Shown one piece after another: positions 1 to 6,643 of a stretch of 13,235 nucleotides of DNA. Each line of letters opens with the position of its first letter. Positions within the stretch are counted from its first letter, which is position 1. The stretch covers positions 1-13,235 of the forward strand of contig DJAN01000198.1 in NCBI GenBank assembly GCA_002429615.1, given 5' to 3'. A program made the translations under genes and the position numbers. This stretch comes from Lysobacteraceae bacterium UBA6001 (lineage in GTDB: Bacteria > Pseudomonadota > Gammaproteobacteria > Xanthomonadales > Xanthomonadaceae). The notes below the pieces were generated by a model. That model ran no database searches, was not told the DNA's origin, and worked only from the letters and a program-made list of their open reading frames with translations.

Positions 1-409
1 CGGCTGCCGGCACGGGCGCTGGCGGCGGCGGAGGCGGCGCGGTGGGTGCCGCGCCACCGTCGATGCGCTCGTACTGCGCGCGGAACTTGGCCAGCAGCGG
101 CAGGCCCAATGCCAGCGCCAGCTGCTCGATCTCGCTGGTGCCATAGGCCAGCGCCACCGGCAGCACACCCGCCTCGCGCAGGCCTTCCAGCAGCGCGCGC
201 GCGGTGTCCACGTCCGGGGTCTGCGACAGCCCGCCGAAATCCAGGATGACCGCGGCGTGCCCGAACAGCTTGGGTGCGCGGGCCACGCGCTCGCGCATTT
301 CCTGCGTGAGGCGGGCCACGTCCAGCGTGCGGATGCGCAGGTTGGCGATGCCGACCTGGCCGATCTTCAGTTCGCCTGCCTGCTCGAAGTCCAGGTTCGC
401 CGACACCAC
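1..409 (-). CDS. minC: Septum site-determining protein MinC (3' end cut by window)
   Basis: MinC is the FtsZ-polymerisation inhibitor of the MinCDE system, which keeps the division septum at midcell. It acts in the cytosol and at the membrane with MinD. About 136 residues are visible. The N-terminal domain is recognisable from DFEQAGELKIGQVGIANLR, then HAAVILDFGGL (about residues 52-62) and VLPVALAYGTSE. It is followed by a Pro/Ala-rich linker, a run of six prolines near residue 127, where the window ends. The C-terminal MinD-binding beta-helix is outside. No ATG fits. A GTG at 409 (a second GTG at 406) has GGGGA about 7 bases upstream, so I take GTG 409. It begins 2 bases after the stop of the upstream acetyltransferase gene, so the two are probably co-transcribed and translationally coupled. 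minD and minE would be expected just beyond the left edge (family knowledge, not seen). Confidence 0.88.
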   Translation of the reverse strand, partial: MVSANLDFEQAGELKIGQVGIANLRIRTLDVARLTQEMRERVARAPKLFGHAAVILDFGGLSQTPDVDTARALLEGLREAGVLPVALAYGTSEIEQLALALGLPLLAKFRAQYERIDGGAAPTAPPPPPPAPVPAA

Positions 410-411
410 GC

Positions 412-1005
412 TCAGGTCCCCGTCGGGCGCTGGGCCCGCTGCGACTGGCGCGGATGGCCGACCCAGGGCAGGTCGGGCAGTTCGCCGCCGTAGGTCTCGC
501 GGACCCAGGAATAGCTGCACATGTCCTTCAGCAGCATGCTGGCGCGCACGTCGACGTCGTCCATCATGTTCTGGCCGACCTCGCGGAAGCCGAAGCTGCC
601 ATGGAACAGCAGGGCAGCGTCCGCGCCGTGGTCGAGGAATACCTCGCAGGCCAGCTGCGGGTAGCGCAGCTCGGCATAGCTCTGCACATCGGCATAGAAC
701 GCACGGCCGACGCCACCGCCGCGACGGCGGCTGGCGACCACGATGCGGTCGATGTAGAAGAAATCCGGGTGACGCTCGCGGAACCAGGCGAAATTGCTGC
801 TGTCGTGCGGCGCGCTGCTGCCAAAGCCGACCAGGAAGCCGGCCAGGTTGCCATCGCGCTCGGCGACGCGGAAATATTCGGCGTGCTCGTAGAAGCGGTG
901 AAGCCGGGCCGAATCCAGGGGCAGGATCGCCAGGCCGGCGTTGTTGTTGAGGGCCAGGACGGAGTCGAGCTCGTGCTCTCTCACGTCGCGGATCACGATC
1001 GACAT
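412..1005 (-). CDS. GNAT-family N-acetyltransferase
   Basis: This 197-residue protein fits the GNAT fold, which transfers an acetyl group from acetyl-CoA to an amine. The substrate cannot be told from sequence. The acetyl-CoA pyrophosphate-binding motif A is visible as DRIVVASRRRGGGVGRAF (residues 86-103), with the R/Q-x-x-G-x-G/A core at RRGGGVG. A later segment, EVFLDHGADAALLFHGSFGF (121-140), matches the usual motif-B region, where an N or D is followed by a helix and a GF turn. No signal peptide or membrane segment is seen, so it is cytosolic. The ATG at 1005 has ACGGAG about 6 bases upstream. The gene ends 2 bases before the minC start, which implies one transcript with minC. Whether it has any role in division is unknown; co-transcription is the only link. 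Confidence 0.85.
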   Translation of the reverse strand: MSIVIRDVREHELDSVLALNNNAGLAILPLDSARLHRFYEHAEYFRVAERDGNLAGFLVGFGSSAPHDSSNFAWFRERHPDFFYIDRIVVASRRRGGGVGRAFYADVQSYAELRYPQLACEVFLDHGADAALLFHGSFGFREVGQNMMDDVDVRASMLLKDMCSYSWVRETYGGELPDLPWVGHPRQSQRAQRPTGT

Positions 1006-1117
1006 TGGAACTCCGTGGGTGAAGCGGTCGGCACGCAGCCGTGCAGGATTGTCTCACGGTCTTCGCGGGGGCGGGTAGCCGCCGGGGCGTTGGCGTGCCG
1101 ATGGGACTTCCGGCACG

Positions 1118-1150
1118 GTTGACTTCAACCGGGCCGTTGCCGAATTTATC
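1118..1150 (+). promoter_or_regulatory. Candidate promoter/operator for the two-component operon
   Basis: In the 256-base divergent gap between the acetyltransferase and the histidine kinase, GTTGACTTCAAC (1118-1129) contains a good -35 hexamer (TTGACT, 1119-1124). It is also an inverted repeat, GTTGA-CT-TCAAC. An AT-rich stretch AATTTATC (1143-1150), rare in this GC-rich DNA, lies at roughly -10 distance, but no hexamer there is convincing at exact 17-base spacing. It would give a leader of about 100 bases before the kinase ATG. It is a weak call; the rest of the gap is GC-rich with nothing else recognised. Confidence 0.3.
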
Positions 1151-1261
1151 TTGGCCGGCGTGGCCTTGCCGGCCGTCGCCGGCCCCGCCGGACCGCCTCT
1201 GGCCCGTCCCGCCGGGCGCTGCCGGCGCCCCTTTTCCCACAGCCGGTCGACGGATGCGCGC

Positions 1262-2482
1262 ATGGCCGATGGTTCCGAAGTGAAGTACCTGGTCAAGAAC
1301 GAATCCCTGTTGCGCTATGCCGGCCTGTTCACCTGGGCCGCGGTCGGCCTGTGGCTGGTCATCTTCTTCCTCGATCCCGAGTCGCTGCCGCTGTACGAGC
1401 TGGAGGGCGCGCCGTTCGCCCGCATCATCCGTTGGGTGGTGGTGTACCTGGCGTTCGGCCTGATCTACTGGGGCGTCACCCGCGACCTGAACGGGGCACG
1501 CCTGCGCCTGCTCGATCACCTGTCGCTGCTGGTGATGACCGCCTGCGCGATCGGCGTGAGCTTCTTCTCCGGGACCGCGCTGGGCAGCATCCTGCTGATG
1601 GTGCTGGCCGGCCTGTTCCCGTGGCTGCTGCCGGTGCGCATGGCGGTGTTCTGGCTGGTGCTGGGCAACCTGGCGGTGGTGCCGGTCTACGCCAACCTGA
1701 TGGGCTTCCCGTGGGTGGTGGCGATCCTGCAGGCGATGGGCTACCTGGGCTTTTCCAGCTTCGTGTTCGTTACCGCGCTGATCGCCAAGCGCCAGGTGCA
1801 GGCACGCGAGGAGCAGCGCCAGCTCAACGCCGAGCTGCGCGCTACCCGCGCGCTGCTGGCCGAAAGCGTGCGCATCAACGAACGAACGCGCATCTCGCGT
1901 GAGCTGCATGACCTGCTCGGCCACCACCTCACCGCGCTGAGCCTGAACCTCGAAGTCGCCGGGCACATCACCGAGGGCCAGGCGCAGGAACACGTGCGCC
2001 AGGCACATACGCTGGCCAAGCTGCTGCTGACCGACGTGCGCGAGGCGGTGAGCCAGCTGCGCGAGGGCGGGGCGATCGACCTGGCCGCCGCGCTGCGCCC
2101 GCTGGTCACCCAGGTGCCGTCGCTGGACATCCGCCTGGACGTGCAGCCGGCGCTGGTGATCGATGATCCGGAGCGCGCGCACGTGCTGCTGCGCTGCGTG
2201 CAGGAGATCGTCACCAACGCGGTGCGCCATGCCGGTGCCCGCCACCTGTGGATCGACATCCGCCGCGAGCAGGACGAGGTCGTGGTCGAGGCGCGCGACG
2301 ACGGCCGCGGCGCGGATGGCTACGTGGCCGGCAACGGCCTGCGTGGCATGCGCGAGCGCGTGGTCCAGTATGGCGGCACGCTGGACATCGAAACCCGGCG
2401 CGGGGCAGGCTTCTGCCTGCGCCTGGCCATTCCCGGCAGTGTCGCGCCCCTGGCGGCGGCCGTTCCCAAAGGAGTGCTGTGA
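1262..2482 (+). CDS. Membrane sensor histidine kinase (HisKA_3 / NarL-partner class)
   Basis: This is a sensor kinase of the NarX/DesK class that phosphorylates the response regulator encoded next. From ATG 1262 it has 406 residues. An N-terminal membrane region covers about residues 19-175 with roughly five to six hydrophobic segments (for example 19-36, 57-71, 88-103, 106-124, 127-144, 150-173) and no obvious extracytoplasmic domain, as in DesK-type kinases. A coiled-coil-like linker spans about 176-205. The dimerisation/phosphoacceptor motif is ISRELHDLLGHHLTAL with His216. The ATPase domain has the N box EIVTNAVRHA (Asn319), G1 DDGRG (346-350) and G2 GNGLRGM (358-364). The frame is open upstream to a TTG at 1151, but that stretch is low-complexity Pro/Ala/Arg and lies in the promoter region, so I start at ATG 1262 (weak CGGA upstream). 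The signal sensed is unknown. No ABC transporter or lipid gene sits beside it to give a clue. Confidence 0.88.
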   Translation: MADGSEVKYLVKNESLLRYAGLFTWAAVGLWLVIFFLDPESLPLYELEGAPFARIIRWVVVYLAFGLIYWGVTRDLNGARLRLLDHLSLLVMTACAIGVSFFSGTALGSILLMVLAGLFPWLLPVRMAVFWLVLGNLAVVPVYANLMGFPWVVAILQAMGYLGFSSFVFVTALIAKRQVQAREEQRQLNAELRATRALLAESVRINERTRISRELHDLLGHHLTALSLNLEVAGHITEGQAQEHVRQAHTLAKLLLTDVREAVSQLREGGAIDLAAALRPLVTQVPSLDIRLDVQPALVIDDPERAHVLLRCVQEIVTNAVRHAGARHLWIDIRREQDEVVVEARDDGRGADGYVAGNGLRGMRERVVQYGGTLDIETRRGAGFCLRLAIPGSVAPLAAAVPKGVL

Positions 2483-3123
2483 TGATCCGTGTCTGTCTGG
2501 TCGACGACCAAACCCTGGTGCGGCAGGGCATCCGTTCGCTGCTGGCGCTGGACGACGGGATCGAGGTGGTCGCCGAGGCCGGCGATGGCCGCCAGGCGGT
2601 GGAGCAGATCCCGCAGATCAAGCCCGACGTGGTGCTGATGGACATGCGCATGCCGGTGATGTCGGGCCTGGAGGCACTGCAGGTGCTCTCGCGCACCGGC
2701 ACGCTGCCGCCGACGATCATCCTCACCACCTTCGACGACGACCAGCTGGTGCTGGCCGGGCTCAAGGCCGGCGCCAAGGGCTATCTGCTCAAGGACGTGT
2801 CGCTGGAGCAGCTGGTCGGTGCGATCCGTACCGTGGCCGAAGGCGGTTCGCTGGTGCAGCCGGCGGTGACCCAGCGCCTGTTGTCCGGCCTGGAGCACAT
2901 GCGCAACGAATTCGTGAGCCTGGACCGGCCCGACCCGCTGACCGATCGCGAGACCGAGATCCTGCGCTTGATGGCCAGCGGCTTCTCCAACAAGGAGATC
3001 GCCAATTCGCTGGGCGTGGCCGAAGGCACGATCAAGAACCACGTATCGAACATCCTCTCCAAGCTCGGCGTGCGCGACCGCACGCGGGCGGTGCTGAAGG
3101 CGTTCGAGCTGCAGCTGGTCTGA
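2482..3123 (+). CDS. NarL/FixJ-family response regulator
   Basis: This is a DNA-binding response regulator of 213 residues, the usual length for the NarL family, and the cognate partner of the kinase just upstream. The receiver domain (1-120) has the acidic pair D9-D10, phosphoacceptor D54 in VVLMDMRMP, T82/T83 in ILTT, and K104 in GYLLKD. A short linker leads to a LuxR-type helix-turn-helix (about 150-208) with the typical LTDRETEILRLMASGFSNKE and GTIKNHVSNILSKLGVRDRT signatures. All key residues are present. The ATG shares its A with the kinase TGA (TGATG), and AAAGGAG (2468-2474) lies 7 bases upstream, so translation is both coupled and independently supported. Target genes cannot be read from this window; autoregulation through the inverted repeat near 1118 is possible but unproven. 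Confidence 0.93.
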   Translation: MIRVCLVDDQTLVRQGIRSLLALDDGIEVVAEAGDGRQAVEQIPQIKPDVVLMDMRMPVMSGLEALQVLSRTGTLPPTIILTTFDDDQLVLAGLKAGAKGYLLKDVSLEQLVGAIRTVAEGGSLVQPAVTQRLLSGLEHMRNEFVSLDRPDPLTDRETEILRLMASGFSNKEIANSLGVAEGTIKNHVSNILSKLGVRDRTRAVLKAFELQLV

Positions 3124-3170
3124 GCCAGCCCCGCGTGGCCGGCGCATCCTGAACGGATCTCCGGCCCAAC

Positions 3171-3194
3171 GCCGCGTCGCGACCTTGACGCGGC
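3171..3194 (+). terminator. Possible weak terminator hairpin after the response regulator
   Basis: GCCGCGTC (3171-3178) and GACGCGGC (3187-3194) form a perfect 8-bp stem with an 8-base loop, 47 bases after the response-regulator stop. It is followed by CTTCTGTCT rather than a clean T-run, so intrinsic termination is uncertain. Confidence 0.27.
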
Positions 3195-3290
3195 CTTCTG
3201 TCTACCGCTGGCAATGTGCCGCCAAGCCAACGCTGGCGGGGCTTGCCGGGCCTGTGCGGCGCGGTATGGCCGTTCGCCAGGAACAGCAAC

Positions 3291-3319
3291 TGAACATTGG
3301 CCCCGAAGCCTGCTAGGAT
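3291..3319 (+). promoter_or_regulatory. Sigma-70-type promoter of the SRPBCC/GyrI gene
   Basis: TGAACA (3291-3296, four of six matches to TTGACA), a 17-base spacer and TAGGAT (3314-3319) with an extended TGC just before it make a good housekeeping promoter. Transcription would start near 3326, giving a leader of about 47 bases that includes the ribosome site GGAG (3361-3364) before ATG 3373. Confidence 0.55.
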
Positions 3320-3372
3320 GGGCGCTTCGCTTCACTCAACCCGGCCGTGGGATCGGCCCCGGAGACTCCTGA

Positions 3373-4548
3373 ATGACCCGTATTATCGAGTTCCTGATTG
3401 CCTTGGGGATCGTGGCTGGCCTGTTCGTCGTGGTGGGCCTGGTGCTTCCCTCGGAACGGCACATGTCCGAGAGCGTGGAGACCAACCGCAAGATGACCAT
3501 CGTGTATGACACGGTGAACAGCTTCCGTCGCTTCAAGGACTGGAACCCGCTGGTGTTGCGTGATCCCAAGATCCAGCTGAAGCTCTCCGGCCCGGATTCG
3601 GGCAAGGGCGCCCGCATCGACTACAGCTCCACCGAGGGTTACATCGGCGACGGCAACTGGGTCATCAGCGACAGTGTCAAGAACGAGCGCGTCGACATCG
3701 CGATCGAAGACCCGACCAAGGGCACCGACAAGAACACGGTGTTCACGCTGGAACCGACCGGCAAGAACAACCGCAACGTCAAGATCACCCAGGACTACTC
3801 GGTCAAGTACGGCTGGAACCTGTTTGGTCGCTACGCCGGCCTGTACGTCAGCCGCCACGTTGGCGATGACCTGAAGCTGGGTCTGTCGCGCCTGAGCAAC
3901 CTGCTGGCGACCGTGCCGAACCAGGACTACCGCGCCGCCGATGCGGACGGCAAGCCGGCGCTGAACGATCTCAAGATCGCCGAACTGCCGGCCGAGGACC
4001 TGCTGGTCGTCAACGCGGGCAACATCGACCGCGACAACGAGACGATCAAGAAGTCGATCAAGGACAACCAGGAGTGGATCAAGCGCGTCATGGACGCCAA
4101 TGGTCTGGAGCCTGCCGGTCCGGTCCGCATCGTGACCACCGACTTCGCCAGCGACAAGTACGCGTTCGACGTCGTGCAGCCGGTCCGCAAGCGTGCCGGT
4201 GGCGCGCCGAAGGCCGACGAAGCCAAGGACGAGGCCAAGGACGGTGCGGACGCCGCTGCCGCCCCGGTCGCCGATGCCACCCCGGTGGCCGCCGCTGGCG
4301 AGCCGCTGAAGGTCACCATCTCCGGTGGCGCGCCGGTCACCTACGTGCGCACCGAAGCCCATCGTGCGGCCTTCGCGAACTACACCGGCCACATGGCGGG
4401 TCTGGACGTGGCGCGTACCTCGCTGCGTGCCTGGGCCGTGACCAACGGCTATGAAGTGACCGACCGTCCGTATGAGTCGTGGAAGTCGGGCGTGGACAAG
4501 TCGTTCACCCTGGATGGCAACTTCGACATCTACTGGGCGATCAAGTAA
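3373..4548 (+). CDS. Membrane-anchored SRPBCC (polyketide cyclase-like) protein fused to a GyrI-like domain
   Basis: This 391-residue protein starts with an uncleaved-looking membrane anchor (about residues 4-25, ending VLPSERH). Next comes an SRPBCC/START-like fold (about 30-185), recognisable from FRRFKDWNPL, GARIDYSS, a Thr/Asn-rich strand and the last helix VGDDLKLGLSRLSNLL. A second domain (about 199-391) resembles the GyrI/AraC effector-binding fold, with VNAGNIDRDNETIKKSI, GPVRIV, FDVVQPV and, at the end, YESW and FDIYWAIK. A 35-40-residue Ala/Lys/Asp/Pro-rich stretch (about 273-311) interrupts this second domain. Both folds bind small hydrophobic ligands in known families; the ligand here is unknown, and calling it a polyketide enzyme would be over-reading. 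The gene is monocistronic, with its own promoter (3291-3319), SD GGAG 8 bases before ATG, and a strong terminator. Frequent use of AAC, AAG and CTG codons hints at good expression. Confidence 0.75.
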   Translation: MTRIIEFLIALGIVAGLFVVVGLVLPSERHMSESVETNRKMTIVYDTVNSFRRFKDWNPLVLRDPKIQLKLSGPDSGKGARIDYSSTEGYIGDGNWVISDSVKNERVDIAIEDPTKGTDKNTVFTLEPTGKNNRNVKITQDYSVKYGWNLFGRYAGLYVSRHVGDDLKLGLSRLSNLLATVPNQDYRAADADGKPALNDLKIAELPAEDLLVVNAGNIDRDNETIKKSIKDNQEWIKRVMDANGLEPAGPVRIVTTDFASDKYAFDVVQPVRKRAGGAPKADEAKDEAKDGADAAAAPVADATPVAAAGEPLKVTISGGAPVTYVRTEAHRAAFANYTGHMAGLDVARTSLRAWAVTNGYEVTDRPYESWKSGVDKSFTLDGNFDIYWAIK

Positions 4549-4582
4549 TACCGCGCGCCGTCAGGCGCCCGGAGATTCGCTG

Positions 4583-4616
4583 AAAAACGCGCCGCTGCAT
4601 GCGGCGCGTTTTTTTT
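4583..4616 (+). terminator. Rho-independent terminator
   Basis: CGCGCCGC (4588-4595) pairs perfectly with GCGGCGCG (4601-4608) around a TGCAT loop. A-run 4583-4587 precedes it and eight T (4609-4616) follow. It lies 34 bases after the SRPBCC/GyrI stop and is a textbook intrinsic terminator on the plus strand. The flanking A and T runs extend the stem. Confidence 0.9.
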
Positions 4617-4650
4617 ATGGCACATTGCGCGCATCCTCCCGCCTGGAACG

Positions 4651-5028
4651 ATGATGCGTTTCCACGACCGTCGCAGCCGCAGGCCCTCGCTGGCCGCTTC
4701 CTTCGGTGCGCTGCTTGCCGCCGCCGCCGTCGCCCTGTCCGCTTACGCCGCCCATGGCGTGGCCGACCCGGCCGCGCAGTCGCGGCTGCAGACCGCCGCT
4801 TTCTATGCCTTCGGCCATGGCGCGGTGCTCGCCGCGCTGGGCGCATCGCTGGCCGAGCGCTGGCTGGGCATGGCGGGCAGTGCGCTGCTGCTGCTGGGCA
4901 CGCTGCTGTTCTCCGGCAGCCTCGTCGGTGGTGTGCTGGCGGGCTGGTCGACGGCGTTGGCGCCGGTCGGCGGCACGATGCTCATCCTCGGCTGGCTGGT
5001 GCTGGCCGTGCAGGCGCTGAGGCGCTGA
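4651..5028 (+). CDS. DUF423 family inner-membrane protein (YgdD-like)
   Basis: This small 125-residue membrane protein of the DUF423 family has no known function. After a basic N-terminus (RFHDRRSRR) there are about four hydrophobic segments (roughly 15-33, 48-66, 72-92, 100-122). Family hallmarks are visible: AYAAHGV near residue 35, AAFYAFGHGAVLAALG, LLLLGTLLFSGSL and the terminal PVGGTMLILGWLVLA. The length is normal for the family. The start may be ATG 4651 or the adjacent ATG 4654; the GGA at 4645 favours the second, and the difference is one residue. The gene begins only 34 bases after the preceding terminator, and I find no convincing promoter in that gap, so expression may depend on read-through or on a promoter I cannot recognise. 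The following glycosylase gene starts one base after its stop. Confidence 0.85.
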   Translation: MMRFHDRRSRRPSLAASFGALLAAAAVALSAYAAHGVADPAAQSRLQTAAFYAFGHGAVLAALGASLAERWLGMAGSALLLLGTLLFSGSLVGGVLAGWSTALAPVGGTMLILGWLVLAVQALRR

Positions 5029-5029
5029 G

Positions 5030-5704
5030 ATGCCGCGCCACGCCCGCGGCTTCGATGTGGAGCAGGCCTACGACCACCTGCGCAAGCGCGACCGGCGCCT
5101 GGCCACATGGATGAAGCGCGTCGGCCCGCTGGAACCGCAGCCGGGCTGGCGCAAGCCGTTCGATCCGGTCGATGCGCTGGCGCGGGCGATTCTGTTCCAG
5201 CAGCTCAGCGGCAAGGCGGCCTCGACCATCGTGGGCCGGGTGGAAACGGCGATCGGCAGCAAGCGGTTGCATGCCGATACGCTGTCGCGGATTGACGATG
5301 TCGCGTTGCGTGCCTGCGGGGTGTCGGGGAACAAGGCGCTGGCATTGCGCGACCTGGCGCGGCGCGAGGCGGCGGGGGAGATTCCCACGCTGCGGCAGAT
5401 GTCCACGCTGCACCACGACGAGATCGTCGCCGCGCTGACGCCGATCCGTGGTATCGGGCGCTGGACGGTGGAGATGATGCTGATGTTCCGCCTGGGCCGC
5501 CCGGATGTGCTGCCGGTGGATGACCTGGGCGTGCGCAAGGGCGCGCAGCGGGTGGATGGGCTGGAGGCGATGCCCACGGCGAAGGAATTGCTGGCGCGCG
5601 GGGAAAAGTGGGGGCCGTATCGGACCTATGCCGGGCTGTATCTGTGGCGGATCGCGGATTTCACCGCGGAAGTGAAGCAGGCGACACCGCGCTCGCAGGA
5701 GTAG
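5030..5704 (+). CDS. HhH-GPD DNA-3-methyladenine glycosylase (AlkA-like)
   Basis: This is a base-excision-repair glycosylase that removes alkylated bases such as 3-methyladenine from DNA, acting in the cytosol. The 224-residue protein is shorter than E. coli AlkA (about 282) and lacks its N-terminal TBP-like domain, like many single-domain Mag/AlkA homologues. Visible features are AILFQQLSGKAASTI (53-67), the helix-hairpin-helix LTPIRGIGRWTVEMMLMF (136-153), and PVDDLGVRKG, in which D165 aligns with the catalytic Asp238 of AlkA. No iron-sulphur cysteine cluster is present. ATG 5030 follows the DUF423 TGA by one base, with GAGG (5019-5022) 7 bases upstream, so the two genes are co-transcribed. 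No Ada box or other damage-response operator is seen. A REP pair begins 27 bases after the stop. Confidence 0.9.
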   Translation: MPRHARGFDVEQAYDHLRKRDRRLATWMKRVGPLEPQPGWRKPFDPVDALARAILFQQLSGKAASTIVGRVETAIGSKRLHADTLSRIDDVALRACGVSGNKALALRDLARREAAGEIPTLRQMSTLHHDEIVAALTPIRGIGRWTVEMMLMFRLGRPDVLPVDDLGVRKGAQRVDGLEAMPTAKELLARGEKWGPYRTYAGLYLWRIADFTAEVKQATPRSQE

Positions 5705-5730
5705 GGCAGCGGTTGCTGCTACTGAAGGTT

Positions 5731-5830
5731 CGCGGTCGCGGCTGAAGCCGCTCCTACAGGGGGTTCTTCTTCCTGGTGCATTGTCCCGGGTCTCTGGTCC
5801 GTTGTAGGAGGGGCTTCAGCCCCGACCGCG
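5731..5830. repeat. Inverted REP pair (REPIN-like), GTAG-headed
   Basis: Two 28-base arms lie in inverted orientation: minus-strand arm 5731-5758 and plus-strand arm 5803-5830, with a 44-base spacer. Read outward from the spacer, each starts TGTAGGAG, then a hairpin core, then CGACCGCG. The cores differ by one compensated pair: CGGCTTCAGCCG in the first arm, GGGCTTCAGCCC in the second. The unit fills the gap between the convergent glycosylase and carboxypeptidase genes and ends 3 bases before the latter's stop. GTAG-headed REPs are known from Stenotrophomonas and relatives and are linked to RAYT transposases; none is encoded in this window. Confidence 0.88.
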
Positions 5831-5833
5831 GAC

Positions 5834-6634
5834 TCAACCGCCGCGATAGCGCCAATGCCAAGGCTCGTAGACGATCCCGTGCGGGTTGTCGCGCGGATAG
5901 CTCAGCGTGTAACCAAAGTCCGCCGCATTGGCCTGCAACCACGCGAACGCCGCACTGTCCTCGAAATGTTCTTCCGCCGGCGCCTCGCCCGGCGCGCCGA
6001 TATCCAGCGCTTCGCCGCCGTGGTGCTCGCTGTAACCCGGCGCGGCATTCACCGCGAGAATCTGCGCCAGATCCAGCCCGCGCGCGAACTTCCGCTCGAA
6101 GATGCCCAATTGATAGTCATGGCTGCGATAGCCGGAGATCGCGTCCATCGCCACCCCCGCGTTCGCCGCGGCCAGCTGCATGCGTTGCCACTGCCGCGCG
6201 GCGCCGGCGGTCAGCCATAGCGCACGCCCGTAACGGTCACGGCCGGCAAACTGCAGCGTGGCCGGTTCGGCGACCAGCGCCAGGCCGGTGCGCGCGCTGT
6301 ACGCGTCGGCGTCCAGGCCCAGCAGGTCGAGGCGTTCCTGCAGGCCCTGCAGGGGCAGCGGACCGGTGTCGAACTGGCGCGGTTGCGCGGCGTGCCGCGC
6401 CAGCGCATCGAGTGCGGCATCGACCCCGGGCTCGCGCCAGAAGCGCGTCACCAGTGGCATCAGGCCGCTTGGCAGGCGCGCGGCCAGGTAGCGGCCGTCG
6501 CGCTTGCGGCGCAGCAGCCAGTCGGCCTGGGCGAGGATGCGGGCGTCATGGTTGCCGCGTGCGCGCAGCAGATGCGCCGGCCACAGTTCGATCGCGTCGC
6601 TGTTGAGCAGGAGCTGGGGGCGTGCGGCGGGCAT
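5834..6634 (-). CDS. VanY/M15B-type D-alanyl-D-alanine carboxypeptidase, no signal peptide
   Basis: This is a zinc D,D-carboxypeptidase of peptidase family M15B, which cleaves the terminal D-Ala of peptidoglycan stem peptides. In the 266 residues, the catalytic domain is C-terminal (about 120-266): SGYRSHDYQ (167-175), the SxHxxGxAxD motif SEHHGGEALD (202-211, zinc ligands H204 and D211), and EPWHWRY with catalytic E257 and zinc ligand H260. All key residues are present. The first 115 residues are an Arg/Leu-rich region I do not recognise, and there is no hydrophobic leader, which is unusual for an enzyme acting on the cell wall. Either it works on cytosolic muropeptides or precursors, or it is exported atypically. 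It starts 9 bases after the PH-domain gene and is the last gene of the SPFH operon. Start ATG 6634, with GGGG upstream, seems safe. Confidence 0.88.
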   Translation of the reverse strand: MPAARPQLLLNSDAIELWPAHLLRARGNHDARILAQADWLLRRKRDGRYLAARLPSGLMPLVTRFWREPGVDAALDALARHAAQPRQFDTGPLPLQGLQERLDLLGLDADAYSARTGLALVAEPATLQFAGRDRYGRALWLTAGAARQWQRMQLAAANAGVAMDAISGYRSHDYQLGIFERKFARGLDLAQILAVNAAPGYSEHHGGEALDIGAPGEAPAEEHFEDSAAFAWLQANAADFGYTLSYPRDNPHGIVYEPWHWRYRGG

Positions 6635-6643
6635 GGCCCCAGC

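Noticed and set aside
1151..1261. N-terminal extension of the histidine kinase from TTG 1151
   Set aside because: The extra 37 residues are low-complexity Pro/Ala/Arg without a membrane or domain role, and the putative promoter lies immediately before or within this stretch.
3313..4392. Minus-strand frame of about 359 codons opposite the SRPBCC/GyrI gene
   Set aside because: The plus-strand gene has promoter, ribosome site, domain matches and terminator; the antisense translation is a Val/Gly/Arg-rich shadow without motifs.
5731..5830. CRISPR-like repeat arrangement
   Set aside because: There are only two copies per locus, inverted rather than direct, with unrelated spacer lengths; this is a REP pair.
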